DNA of 61,860 nucleotides from Planctomycetaceae bacterium (GTDB lineage Bacteria > Planctomycetota > Planctomycetia > Planctomycetales > Planctomycetaceae), in the NCBI GenBank assembly GCA_029259845.1, contig JAJDEI010000054.1, positions 1-61,860 on the forward strand, read 5' to 3'. The notes beneath the pieces are model-generated. The model saw only the letters and a program-made list of their open reading frames with translations. It was not told the origin of the DNA and did no database searches. The position numbers and the translations under genes were made by a program. Below are positions 44,055 through 52,634 of the stretch, one piece after another. Every line of letters begins with the position of its first letter. The stretch's first letter is position 1.

Positions 44055-47000
44055 TCACCCCTGTTTTGCAAACAGCGCGTCCTTCACGCCCAGGTGCAGC
44101 TTGATCTCTTTCACCCAGCAGTAGAGAGTTGGGACCACCAGCATGGTCATGATTTCGATGGTCATGCCGCCGAAGCTGGGGATGGCCATCGGCACCATGA
44201 TGTCCGAACCGCGGCCGGTGGAGGTGAGCACCGGGATGAGCGCGAGGATAGTGGTCGCAGTGGTCATCAGACAGGGACGGACACGACGTTGGCCCCCCTC
44301 GACCGTGGCCTTGCGGGCGTCTTCAATCGTATCGATCTGTTTCGTGCGGAAGCACTGATCCAGATAGGTGGTGATGACGACGCCGTCATCGCTGGCAATG
44401 CCGAACAACGCCAGGAAACCCACCCAGATGGCAACGCTCAGGTTGATCGGGTGAACCTGAAACAGAGTCCGCATGCTCATGCCGAAAACTGAGAAGTTGA
44501 GGAACCAGTCCTGGCCGTACAACCAGATCATCAGGAAACCGCCGGACCAGGCGACGATGATCCCGCTGAACACCAATGAGGTGGTGATGGGGTCCTTAAA
44601 CTGGAAATACAGGATCATGAAAATGATGAACAGCGCGAGCGGCAGCACCACCATCAACGTCTTCTGTGAACGGACCTGGTTTTCGTAGTTGCCCGCGAAC
44701 GAGTAGCTGACTCCGGGAGGCAGGATGAATTCTCCGCTGTCCAGCTTTTGCTGCAGATAGCGCTGGCATTCTTCAACGACATCGACTTCGGCGTTGCCCG
44801 GTTTCATGTCGAACAGCACGTAGCTGGTCAGATACGTGTCTTCACTCTTGACGACCTGCGGGCCACGCAGGTATTCGATGCGGGCCACCTGCTCAAGCGG
44901 AATCTGCGAGCCGTCCTTGGCGGGGACGAGGATCCTCCCCAACGTTTCGATCTCATTGCGGAGTTCGCGCAGATAGCGCACGCGGACAGGGAATCGCTCG
45001 CGGCCCTCGACCGTTGTGGTCACCCGTCGTCCGCCGATGGCCACTTCGACGACGTCCTGAACGTCCCGAATGGTGAGGCCGTAGCGGGCGATCTGGTTGC
45101 GGTCGAAATCGATCTCGATGTACGGTTTGCCGACGACACGATCCGCGATGACCGCTGCTTTCTCGACGCTGGGAATCTCTTTCAGGAACCGCTCGACGTC
45201 CAGGCCGATCCGTTCGATCGTATCCAGATCGGGGCCCTTGACTTTGACGCCCATCGGAGCCCGCATGCCGCTTGACAGCATGACAATTCGCGCGGCGATC
45301 GGCTGCAGCCGCGGTGCCGACGTCGTGCCGGGCACCTGGGCCGCGTCGACAATCTCCTGCCAGATGTCGTCTGGTGTGCGAATGTGGTCCCGCCACTGCC
45401 GAAACGGTCGCCCGTCGTCATCCCGGATGAGTTCGCCATCATCCGAACGGGCGAACTCTTGGGCCTGTTCGTCATAGCGGAACGTAACCCGATGTCCCTC
45501 CTTGTTGGTGATGTATTCGGGACGGTAGTTGACGATCGTTTCGATCATCGAGACGGGAGCCGGATCGAGGGGACTTTCCACACGGCCGATTTTTCCCACG
45601 GCCGATTCGACTTCGGGAATGGCTGTAATCGCTCGGTCCTGCAATGCCAGCACGTCCATCGCCTCGCCGATCGAGGCGTGCGGCATGGTGGTGGGCATAT
45701 ACAGATACGACCCTTCGTCCAGCGGCGGCATGAATTCTTTGCCCAGGCCCGGCAGTGCGTGTGTCATTTTCGACCAGACGGCCGAGGTGCGAATCGTGGC
45801 CGGATCAACGCCGGCTTTGGCTGCGGCCCAGGGCACAAACGCAAACACGCGGTCGAAGCCCAACCAGACACTGCCCCCCAGAAAGATGATCACCAGCGGA
45901 AGCGACAGGAACAGCAACTTGTTCTCGAGGCACCAGGTCAACAAAGGAACGTAGAGCACGCGCTGGAAGAGCTGGAAAAACATCATCAGTCCGCCGATCA
46001 ACCCCCCCACAAACACCAGATTCCTGAGGAGTCCTTGTTCGGGTCCCAACGGCGACCAGTGATCGGTCAGCAGGATTCCCACCAATAGGACGGCGACCGC
46101 ATTGGCGATCCAGGGTGCGTATTCGCGGAGCCGGCACGGCAATGAATCGCCCGCCAGATGATAGATTCCCAACACAACGAGAATGGCCCCCGCCCACCAG
46201 GCGAGCCAGAAGCCGGCCACCACGCCCACCAGGACCAGCAGACCAAGCAGCCCCTGCTTAAGCCGCCGGGAGTTGAGCTTCCCCGCGAACAGAATGTGAG
46301 CCACAGGCGGGATGATGGTCAGCGCCACAATCACCGACGCAATCAGCGCGAAGGTTTTCGTGAACGCCAACGGTTTGAACAATTTGCCTTCGGCAGCTGT
46401 CATCGTGAAGACTGGCAGGAAACTCACGACTGTCGTTGAGACGGCCGTTAACACGGCGCTGGCGACTTCACTAGTGGCCCTGAAAATCACGTGCAGACGG
46501 TCCTCCTCCGGATTCGCCTCATCCAGATGCCGCAGAATATTTTCGCACAGAATGATCCCCATATCGACCATGGTGCCAATGGCGATCGCGATGCCGGACA
46601 GCGCCACGATGTTGGCATCCACATGGAACACCTTCATCCCGATAAAGCACATCAGCACCGCCAGCGGTAGCAGGATACTGATGATGATCGAACTCCGCAG
46701 GTGCATCACCGAAACGATCACCACGATAATCGTGACGAGAATCTCCTCGACGAGCGATGTGTTCAGCGTGCCCAGCGTTTCGTAGATCAAGCCGGTCCGG
46801 TCATAAAACGGGACGACGGTGACATGGCTGGTGGTCACCCAGTTCGGCCATTGCTCGCGTGGGATCGACCGCAGCCACTTGACCCAAGCCTCGTGGTTCA
46901 GATCCACGCTCGCAAAAGCCTCGAACCCCTGCTTCTGGGCAAAGGCAATCAATTCCTCACGCGTGACTTTCCGGTAGTCGACCACCGCCTTGGTCGGCAG

Positions 47001-48062
47001 GCCGGGGGCCGTCTCCGCGATCATGCTCTTGACGTTCTTGATGGCTTCCAGCGGATTGAATCCGTAGCGGACGACGACGACGCCGCCGCAAGCCTCCGCG
47101 CCGCCTTTATCCAGCGCCCCACGCCTCAGCGCCGGACCCAGTGACACTTTCCCGATGTCCTTGACGTAGATCGGGACGTTGTCGTTGACCGTGACGACGC
47201 TGTTTTCGATATCGCTGACCTGTTCGATGAATCCCAGGCCTCGAATGAAGTACTCGACCTTGTTGACTTCGATACTGCGCGCACCGACATCGATGTTCGA
47301 GTTCTTAACGGCCATAAAGACATCGTCCAGTTCCACGCGTGCCGCCCGCATGGCGTCCGGATCGACGTCAATCTGGTACTCCTGCACGAACCCGCCCACG
47401 GATGCGACTTCGCTGATGCCTTCGGCGGACAGCAGCGAATAGCGAACGTACCAGTCCTGCACGGTCCGCAATTCGTGCAGATCCCAGCCGCCGACCGGGT
47501 TCCCGTCCGGGTCGAGTCCTTCCAGCGTGTACCAGAAGATTTGCCCCAGAGGCGTGGAGTCCGGGCCCAGCACGGGTTGCACGCCCTCGGGCAACGTCCC
47601 CGCGGGGAGGCTATTGAGCTTTTCCAGAACCCTCGTCCGCGACCAATAAAACTCGATGTCGTCGTTGAAGATCACGTAGATCGACGAGAAGCCGAAAAAC
47701 GAGTAGCTTCTGATCGTCTTGACCCCGGGGACTCCCAGCAGCGACACCGTCAACGGGTAACTGATCTGGTCCTCGACATCCTGAGGCGAGCGTCCCATCC
47801 ATTCCGTGAAGACGATCTGCTGATTCTCGCCGATGTCGGGAATCGCGTCGGTGGGGACCGGGCTGCGCGGCAAATCGCCGATGCTCCAGTCGAACGGCGC
47901 CACCAGCACGCCCCAGCCGACCACAACGGCCACCATCATCACGACGACGAGCTTGTTCGTGAGGCAGAAGTAAACCACCTTGTCCAGCAGCCCCATGTCC
48001 CGCGGGTTCAATGCTGGCTCTGCCGGGGCTTCGCTCTTCGGTGTCTCGGTTTCCTGCGCCAT
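44055..48062 (-). CDS. CusA-type heavy-metal efflux RND pump (copy 1)
   Basis: 1335 aa, a proton-driven inner-membrane transporter. It has the RND layout with GRSPQDVEDQISYPL near the N terminus. The membrane motif GIAIAIGTMVDMGIILCEN matches the Cu/Ag group (CusA) rather than the Zn/Co/Cd type. The periplasmic Met triad that carries Cu(I)/Ag(I) in E. coli CusA is present: Met789 (YLYMP), Met839 (SMIET) and Met928 (RIVMLSSG). Spacing between the last two is ~40 residues longer than in CusA because of a charged insert (about 855-890). There are also extra residues in the membrane region (about 600-700). 115 bases separate it from the adaptor gene. Both together form the first pump. Confidence 0.92.
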   Translation of the reverse strand: MAQETETPKSEAPAEPALNPRDMGLLDKVVYFCLTNKLVVVMMVAVVVGWGVLVAPFDWSIGDLPRSPVPTDAIPDIGENQQIVFTEWMGRSPQDVEDQISYPLTVSLLGVPGVKTIRSYSFFGFSSIYVIFNDDIEFYWSRTRVLEKLNSLPAGTLPEGVQPVLGPDSTPLGQIFWYTLEGLDPDGNPVGGWDLHELRTVQDWYVRYSLLSAEGISEVASVGGFVQEYQIDVDPDAMRAARVELDDVFMAVKNSNIDVGARSIEVNKVEYFIRGLGFIEQVSDIENSVVTVNDNVPIYVKDIGKVSLGPALRRGALDKGGAEACGGVVVVRYGFNPLEAIKNVKSMIAETAPGLPTKAVVDYRKVTREELIAFAQKQGFEAFASVDLNHEAWVKWLRSIPREQWPNWVTTSHVTVVPFYDRTGLIYETLGTLNTSLVEEILVTIIVVIVSVMHLRSSIIISILLPLAVLMCFIGMKVFHVDANIVALSGIAIAIGTMVDMGIILCENILRHLDEANPEEDRLHVIFRATSEVASAVLTAVSTTVVSFLPVFTMTAAEGKLFKPLAFTKTFALIASVIVALTIIPPVAHILFAGKLNSRRLKQGLLGLLVLVGVVAGFWLAWWAGAILVVLGIYHLAGDSLPCRLREYAPWIANAVAVLLVGILLTDHWSPLGPEQGLLRNLVFVGGLIGGLMMFFQLFQRVLYVPLLTWCLENKLLFLSLPLVIIFLGGSVWLGFDRVFAFVPWAAAKAGVDPATIRTSAVWSKMTHALPGLGKEFMPPLDEGSYLYMPTTMPHASIGEAMDVLALQDRAITAIPEVESAVGKIGRVESPLDPAPVSMIETIVNYRPEYITNKEGHRVTFRYDEQAQEFARSDDGELIRDDDGRPFRQWRDHIRTPDDIWQEIVDAAQVPGTTSAPRLQPIAARIVMLSSGMRAPMGVKVKGPDLDTIERIGLDVERFLKEIPSVEKAAVIADRVVGKPYIEIDFDRNQIARYGLTIRDVQDVVEVAIGGRRVTTTVEGRERFPVRVRYLRELRNEIETLGRILVPAKDGSQIPLEQVARIEYLRGPQVVKSEDTYLTSYVLFDMKPGNAEVDVVEECQRYLQQKLDSGEFILPPGVSYSFAGNYENQVRSQKTLMVVLPLALFIIFMILYFQFKDPITTSLVFSGIIVAWSGGFLMIWLYGQDWFLNFSVFGMSMRTLFQVHPINLSVAIWVGFLALFGIASDDGVVITTYLDQCFRTKQIDTIEDARKATVEGGQRRVRPCLMTTATTILALIPVLTSTGRGSDIMVPMAIPSFGGMTIEIMTMLVVPTLYCWVKEIKLHLGVKDALFAKQG

Positions 48063-48177
48063 CGGCTGGTGTGGTCCTCATGGATGTTTTTCGGCGAATC
48101 AGTCGGAGCAACATCTTCAGCGTTCGTCGTCTCGCCGACCGCTCCGGGTGCCCTCAAGGGGAACCATCACCGCATGT

Positions 48178-50874
48178 TCAATGCTGATGCTCTGCGTGAT
48201 CACCTTCCGTCTCCGCAGCCTCTTCGCCCGCGATTAATTCATTGCGGTCGGCACATTTGAGCATCGTCGTGCCGAAGTACGGGTTCCGGGTCTGATCGTC
48301 GTTCTGCAACCAGTTCGCGCCTTGATTATTGAACGCCATCGGGCAATGCAGCAGGTAGACGTTCTGCCTGGCCCCGAATCCGAATTGCAACGCCAACACC
48401 TGCATCTCGCCTGAGAGCGGGGCATACTGTTCGCGCATCGCCTTGAGGTCATTCGCCTTGGCCACCGCCTCGCCGATCTTTTTCAGATTGGACACCTCCT
48501 TCATCCAGGCCACGTGGGCCTGGCCGTCGGTGAGGAGTTTCATGTCGACCTGAGCCAACACCTTGCCCAGCTGATCAACCGAGGCCTGCGCCTGCTTAAA
48601 ATCATCGCCCGCCAGCGCATCCCCGGCCAAGAGATACGATTTCCACAAGCCGGCGAGCTGTTTTTGGAATTCTGTCGGAACGTCGAATTGCTGCGGCAAG
48701 GGATCGCCTTGCGAAAGGCCAAACTGCTTGTCGAGCCGGGCGATGTTGCCTTGCAGGCTCTGCACGACTCGCTGCGCGTCGATGAGTTCAATTACTTCGC
48801 TGCCCTCGTAGGCATCGTTCTCCAGCAACATGCCCAGTTCCCGCCAGGTCATCTTGGCGTGTCCGCTCAGCGTGTTCGCATCAATGCCGGCCAGGAGTTC
48901 CTGTAACTTCGAGGACGCTTCGCGCACCTGTGGCAGATCCCTGCCTTTGGCCGCCGCGGCCACCTCCTGGCTCGCGGCGGTGAGTTGGTGCAATTGTTGA
49001 CGGACTTTCACCGGCAGGTCCATCCCACCCGCGTCCGGCCCTGCTGTTGGTTTGGCGCCGCCCTCACCGCCATGGTGGTGCCCCCCTCCTCCTCCTCCGC
49101 CTCCACCGGGGGTCATCATGCTCGGCTTGGCTTGAAGCTGGATTTCGCTGTCGATCTTGAAGTTGCCGCGCGTGACCACCATCTCGCCTTCCTGCAGGCC
49201 ATTCGCCACGAGGTAGTAGTCGCCGGCACGCGGCCCGAGCACGATTTCACGGCCTTCGAACGTCGGCTCATCCGGTGCTGCAAAACGCTCACGCACTTCT
49301 TCCATCGTCTCGGTGACCTTGTTGAAGATCTCCTGAGCCTCTTCGGCCTTTTTGATCTCGACACCCTGCTTCGCGAGCGTTGCCAGCTTCGCGGCCAGTG
49401 CCTTCCACATCTGCCGGGGGTGCTCGGTTCTCAATACCGGATTCGGCTGCGAGACGATTTGGAGGAACTCGCCAAACGCCGAGCGGAGGTGCTCCACGTT
49501 GTTGTGCTCCAGCGCTGCGGCAACCCCTTTGTACGAGGCTTCCAGTTCGGAAGGCTTGGAGGGCATCTCCACGTACACAATCGCCCGCGTTCCGGTTACC
49601 AACGCCGCCGAGACGGGAATCACCAGCGGGGCTGTGGCATCTGCGCCGATGGGGTTCACAAAATTCAACGTCTCGGCCCGCACGAGGGGCATGCCGCAAA
49701 TGTCGCAGATGCCGGGATCATCCTTCACGATCTCCGGGTGCATGGGGCTGATCCATTTGCCGGCGAGGTCCCCGTCCATCACACGCCCGCCGGAGGCGAC
49801 CTTCGCATGAGCGATGGCGCGGACAAACATCTCGGGTTTCAGCTTGCCCTCCGGATTGGGCACGTTCACGCGGACTTTGACGGTCCGCGTCTTCTCGTTC
49901 AGGATCGGATCGATGAACGCGATGCGACCGGTAAACGTTTCGCCGGGATACGCTTCGGTTGTGAACTCGACCCGTTGCCCGTACCACAGCCAGCCCAGGT
50001 CCGATTCGTAGGCGTCCATCATGACCCACACCTTGGTCAGGTCGGCGACGGTATAGACGCGGTCGCCGGTCTTGACCCGATCCCCTTCCTGTCGCAGCTT
50101 TTCGATAACGATGCCGCTCATCGGTGAGTAAATCGTCATGTGATCGGACGGCTTGGAGAGCTTTTCAACGGCCGCGATCTGCTCGGGCCCCATGCCCCAC
50201 AGCCGAAGTTTTTCGCGAGCGGATGACAGCAGGTCGATCCCGCCCGTGTTGAAAAACGCGTTACTCCCCTTGTTTCCCTTGTTCGTCTGTTCGCGATCCG
50301 CCCTCAGCGCTTCGATCAATTCCTGCTGTGCGGCGTACAACTCTTCGCTATAGATAAAGACCATGTGATCGCCGGTTTTGACTTCCACTCCCGTGTAGTC
50401 CACGTACAGGCGATCCAGTCGGCCCGAGACCCAGGCAGTGATGTACTTCAATCGAGTCTCGTCATAGTCGACCTTACCGACCATCCGCACTTCCGCTTCG
50501 ACGTAACGCCGCTCCACCGGCGCGGATTGAACTCGCATCAGCGCACGCGCGGCCGGACTGACGCTGAGTTGCCGCAAGCCCTTCATTTGCCCATTGCCGC
50601 TCTTGACCGGAATCAGATCCATTCCACAAATCGGGCACTGCCCCGGCCCGTTCTTGCGAATCTGCGGATGCATGGAGCAGGTCCACACCTGCGCTTCGGC
50701 CTCTTCCGCGTGGTCGTGCCCCAAGTCTGCGGCTGAAGCCTCCGGTTTGGATGCTCCCCAGAGGCCGTTGGCGACGAACCCGAGAGCGAACACCACCGCC
50801 AACTCCGCCAGGAGCACGAGAACGCTCGATGGCTTCAGCAGACGCATCACCAGAGTTGGACGCTTTTGCGACAT
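48178..50874 (-). CDS. CusB-type RND adaptor with two heavy-metal-binding modules (copy 1)
   Basis: 898 aa, anchored by one N-terminal helix (about 17-38). Residues 63-92 are a heavy-metal-binding module (TCSMHPQIRKNGPGQCPIC, Cys66). The adaptor core follows: LSVSPAARALMRVQSAPVE, WVSGRLDRLYVDYTG, SPMSGIVIEKL and YTVADLTKVWVMMDAYE. A second module (WISPMHPEIVKDDPG, CDICGM near Cys393) is inserted at the strand where the barrel resumes. A Gly/His linker (about residues 585-600) leads to a long helical region and a C-terminal DUF3347-like part (LHCPMAFNNQGANWLQ, MLKC). This protein carries metal from periplasm to CusA. GGAG precedes the ATG. It is about twice the length of E. coli CusB. Confidence 0.9.
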   Translation of the reverse strand: MSQKRPTLVMRLLKPSSVLVLLAELAVVFALGFVANGLWGASKPEASAADLGHDHAEEAEAQVWTCSMHPQIRKNGPGQCPICGMDLIPVKSGNGQMKGLRQLSVSPAARALMRVQSAPVERRYVEAEVRMVGKVDYDETRLKYITAWVSGRLDRLYVDYTGVEVKTGDHMVFIYSEELYAAQQELIEALRADREQTNKGNKGSNAFFNTGGIDLLSSAREKLRLWGMGPEQIAAVEKLSKPSDHMTIYSPMSGIVIEKLRQEGDRVKTGDRVYTVADLTKVWVMMDAYESDLGWLWYGQRVEFTTEAYPGETFTGRIAFIDPILNEKTRTVKVRVNVPNPEGKLKPEMFVRAIAHAKVASGGRVMDGDLAGKWISPMHPEIVKDDPGICDICGMPLVRAETLNFVNPIGADATAPLVIPVSAALVTGTRAIVYVEMPSKPSELEASYKGVAAALEHNNVEHLRSAFGEFLQIVSQPNPVLRTEHPRQMWKALAAKLATLAKQGVEIKKAEEAQEIFNKVTETMEEVRERFAAPDEPTFEGREIVLGPRAGDYYLVANGLQEGEMVVTRGNFKIDSEIQLQAKPSMMTPGGGGGGGGGHHHGGEGGAKPTAGPDAGGMDLPVKVRQQLHQLTAASQEVAAAAKGRDLPQVREASSKLQELLAGIDANTLSGHAKMTWRELGMLLENDAYEGSEVIELIDAQRVVQSLQGNIARLDKQFGLSQGDPLPQQFDVPTEFQKQLAGLWKSYLLAGDALAGDDFKQAQASVDQLGKVLAQVDMKLLTDGQAHVAWMKEVSNLKKIGEAVAKANDLKAMREQYAPLSGEMQVLALQFGFGARQNVYLLHCPMAFNNQGANWLQNDDQTRNPYFGTTMLKCADRNELIAGEEAAETEGDHAEHQH

Positions 50875-51022
50875 GAAACACACTCCGACCGGACTGAGCC
50901 GGGATTGAATTGAGGCGATCGCCGAATGAACGATACACAGAAAGCACGTCGCGTGCCATTGGCCACTTCGTAGCGCAGAGGCGCTCTTCAAGCATGTTGC
51001 AAAGCGGCCAGCGATGAGACGG

Positions 51023-51484
51023 CTACAGCAGCAGTCGGCCAACAAGGGCGCAAGCGGCCCCTCCGGGCCCAACACGACCGGTCATCGCCTTGCTCGCGAG
51101 ACCTGCCGAAATCCCGGATCGGAGGGCGTCGTCTGAGGCGGTTGTCGCGTTGTCAAGATTTCCCTGCCGGACGTCGTCCGGGGTCGTCGTCGGAGCGAGG
51201 TCGAGCACGGCTGGCTGCACACTCCGTTCGCGGCACCGGCAGGGAAATGGCGACGGATCGTCGTTGGCCGGAGCCGGGAGATCCGTCGGCGTTTCGCAGA
51301 AGGGGCAGGCGGATGAACGCGCTCGGTCACCCGCCAATTGTGCGCTCTCCCTCCGCACGGCTTGGCCGTGACAACCTCCGCAGCAAGGCTGAAGACTGCC
51401 GGAGAAGAGAATCAGGATGCTAAGCAATCGTTGGAGCACAGCCGTGAATTGACAATCTTGATCTGGGGGATTTCGCCCGGTCAT
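51023..51484 (-). CDS. Small Cys-rich secreted protein upstream of the first pump
   Basis: 153 aa with eight or more Cys. A hydrophobic N-terminal helix (LLSILILFSGSLQ) is followed by CCGGCHG, ACPFCET and PFPCRCRERS. Start uncertain: ATG 51484, or GTG 51439 which would begin just before the helix. Its stop is 148 bases upstream of the adaptor gene. It resembles in layout the Cys-rich protein at 51878 on the other strand (hydrophobic start, CC..C motifs, CRC/CGC then a Pro-rich stretch). A periplasmic Cu/Ag-binding role is plausible but not shown. Confidence 0.55.
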   Translation of the reverse strand: MTGRNPPDQDCQFTAVLQRLLSILILFSGSLQPCCGGCHGQAVRRESAQLAGDRARSSACPFCETPTDLPAPANDDPSPFPCRCRERSVQPAVLDLAPTTTPDDVRQGNLDNATTASDDALRSGISAGLASKAMTGRVGPGGAACALVGRLLL

Positions 51485-51877
51485 GCGACAAGGAGCACGA
51501 CAGGTCGTCCCGGCATGAGCCGGGCCGACCTCAATGAATCATACGCCAAGCCGTGCGAGAAAATCAAAAGGTTTCTCTGGTCGCAGGAATGATTCCATCC
51601 AATTGTCGACTTGCGGATGGGTCGCTTGAAGGCGCTCATTGAAGAGGGAAACAGGAGCGTTTTCGCCCCCAGGGAGCGTAGCCGCACACGGATCGGGTAT
51701 CCTCGCCAAAACACCCACTTGCTCTGGTCCCGACGCCCGCTTTCGGATAAAAGTCTTCGGCTTCGCAGGATGACGACGACTTTCCCGCGTTTGCTCCCGA
51801 TCCCGCTTTTTTGTCTGATCGCACGCCGCATGTCAGTCCGATCAAAGACGTCAGAGGATTCATTCGCCGAGGTTGAG
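51485..51877. other. Divergent promoter region of the two efflux operons
   Basis: About 390 bases between two oppositely transcribed Cys-rich genes. No regulator gene of the CueR/CusR type is seen here or elsewhere in the island. No perfect operator palindrome was found by eye. Metal-responsive sites would be expected in this stretch. Confidence 0.5.
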
Positions 51878-52381
51878 ATGTACCGGTCGACAACAACACG
51901 ATGGATTGCGACTCCGCTGCTGGCAGCGGCGATCGTTGCGCAGTCTTTCGCGGGGGTCGATTCCGCTTCGTGCCAATGTGCTGGCTCGGAACCCGGCGTG
52001 GGTGCGGCCACCTGCGGTTGTTGCTGCTCCCAAGGAGCTCGCGAACAAGGCTCCTGCTGCTGCTCAAAGCCAGGGACCCGGAGTGCGAGCCCCGGACCCT
52101 CCTCTGCCGAAGCCCAGGCAACTTCAGCAAGCTGTTGCCCGGCGAAAACGTCGGCGCGTCCGTACCGCTGCGGTTGCAACCATCGCCCACCGGAGCCAGT
52201 CGCTCCGGTGAACACCGGTCGGGTCGACGTGAACCGGATCCAACTGCTTCTCAGTTGGTTCGATGTGAGCTTTGAGCGGACCTCGATTCCCCGCTTAGGA
52301 CCAGAGAGTCGCCATGCCTCCGTCGGGCATTCCGTGTCAAGCCCTTCGGTTCAAGTGCTCTGCTGCACCTGGCTGACCTAA
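51878..52381 (+). CDS. Small Cys-rich secreted protein upstream of the second pump
   Basis: 167 aa with about 15 Cys. Signal peptide (RWIATPLLAAAIVAQSFAGVDS), then SCQCAGSEPG, TCGCCCSQGA, SCCCSKPG, SCCPAKTSA and YRCGCNHRPP, a pattern of CC and CxC motifs as in metal-binding proteins. The second half is ordinary, ends in VLCCTWLT and lacks hydrophobic helices. GAGGTTGAG before the ATG supports the start. It opens the plus-strand efflux operon; a role in scavenging Cu/Ag in the periplasm is inferred. Confidence 0.7.
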   Translation: MYRSTTTRWIATPLLAAAIVAQSFAGVDSASCQCAGSEPGVGAATCGCCCSQGAREQGSCCCSKPGTRSASPGPSSAEAQATSASCCPAKTSARPYRCGCNHRPPEPVAPVNTGRVDVNRIQLLLSWFDVSFERTSIPRLGPESRHASVGHSVSSPSVQVLCCTWLT

Positions 52382-52634
52382 CCTCGCCTCTGCGAGGAGC
52401 GTGCGCGCGTCGGTTCAGGTTGAGGCACCCCTTGCCTCTGTCCAAGGCTCGCTCCGCGCACCGTCTCTGAGCGATCGCAACCTTCTCGCTTCCCGGTTGC
52501 CAAGCACCGTATGAGTCCGCAGCGTTGCTGGTGGTATCGCGATATCGCCAGCGACCGTGGAAATGACTCGGACATTCGGAAACCAATCGAGTTTCGATGT
52601 CTCTGCGCCCGCGTTTCGTCCGTCGGAGAAAGAC

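Noticed and set aside
48985-50127. 380-codon plus-strand frame opposite the first adaptor
   Set aside because: Antisense shadow; His/Arg-rich text without a known pattern.
52382-52397. Small hairpin CCTCGC-ctct-GCGAGG after the Cys-rich gene
   Set aside because: No T-run and the adaptor gene follows on the same strand; probably not a terminator.
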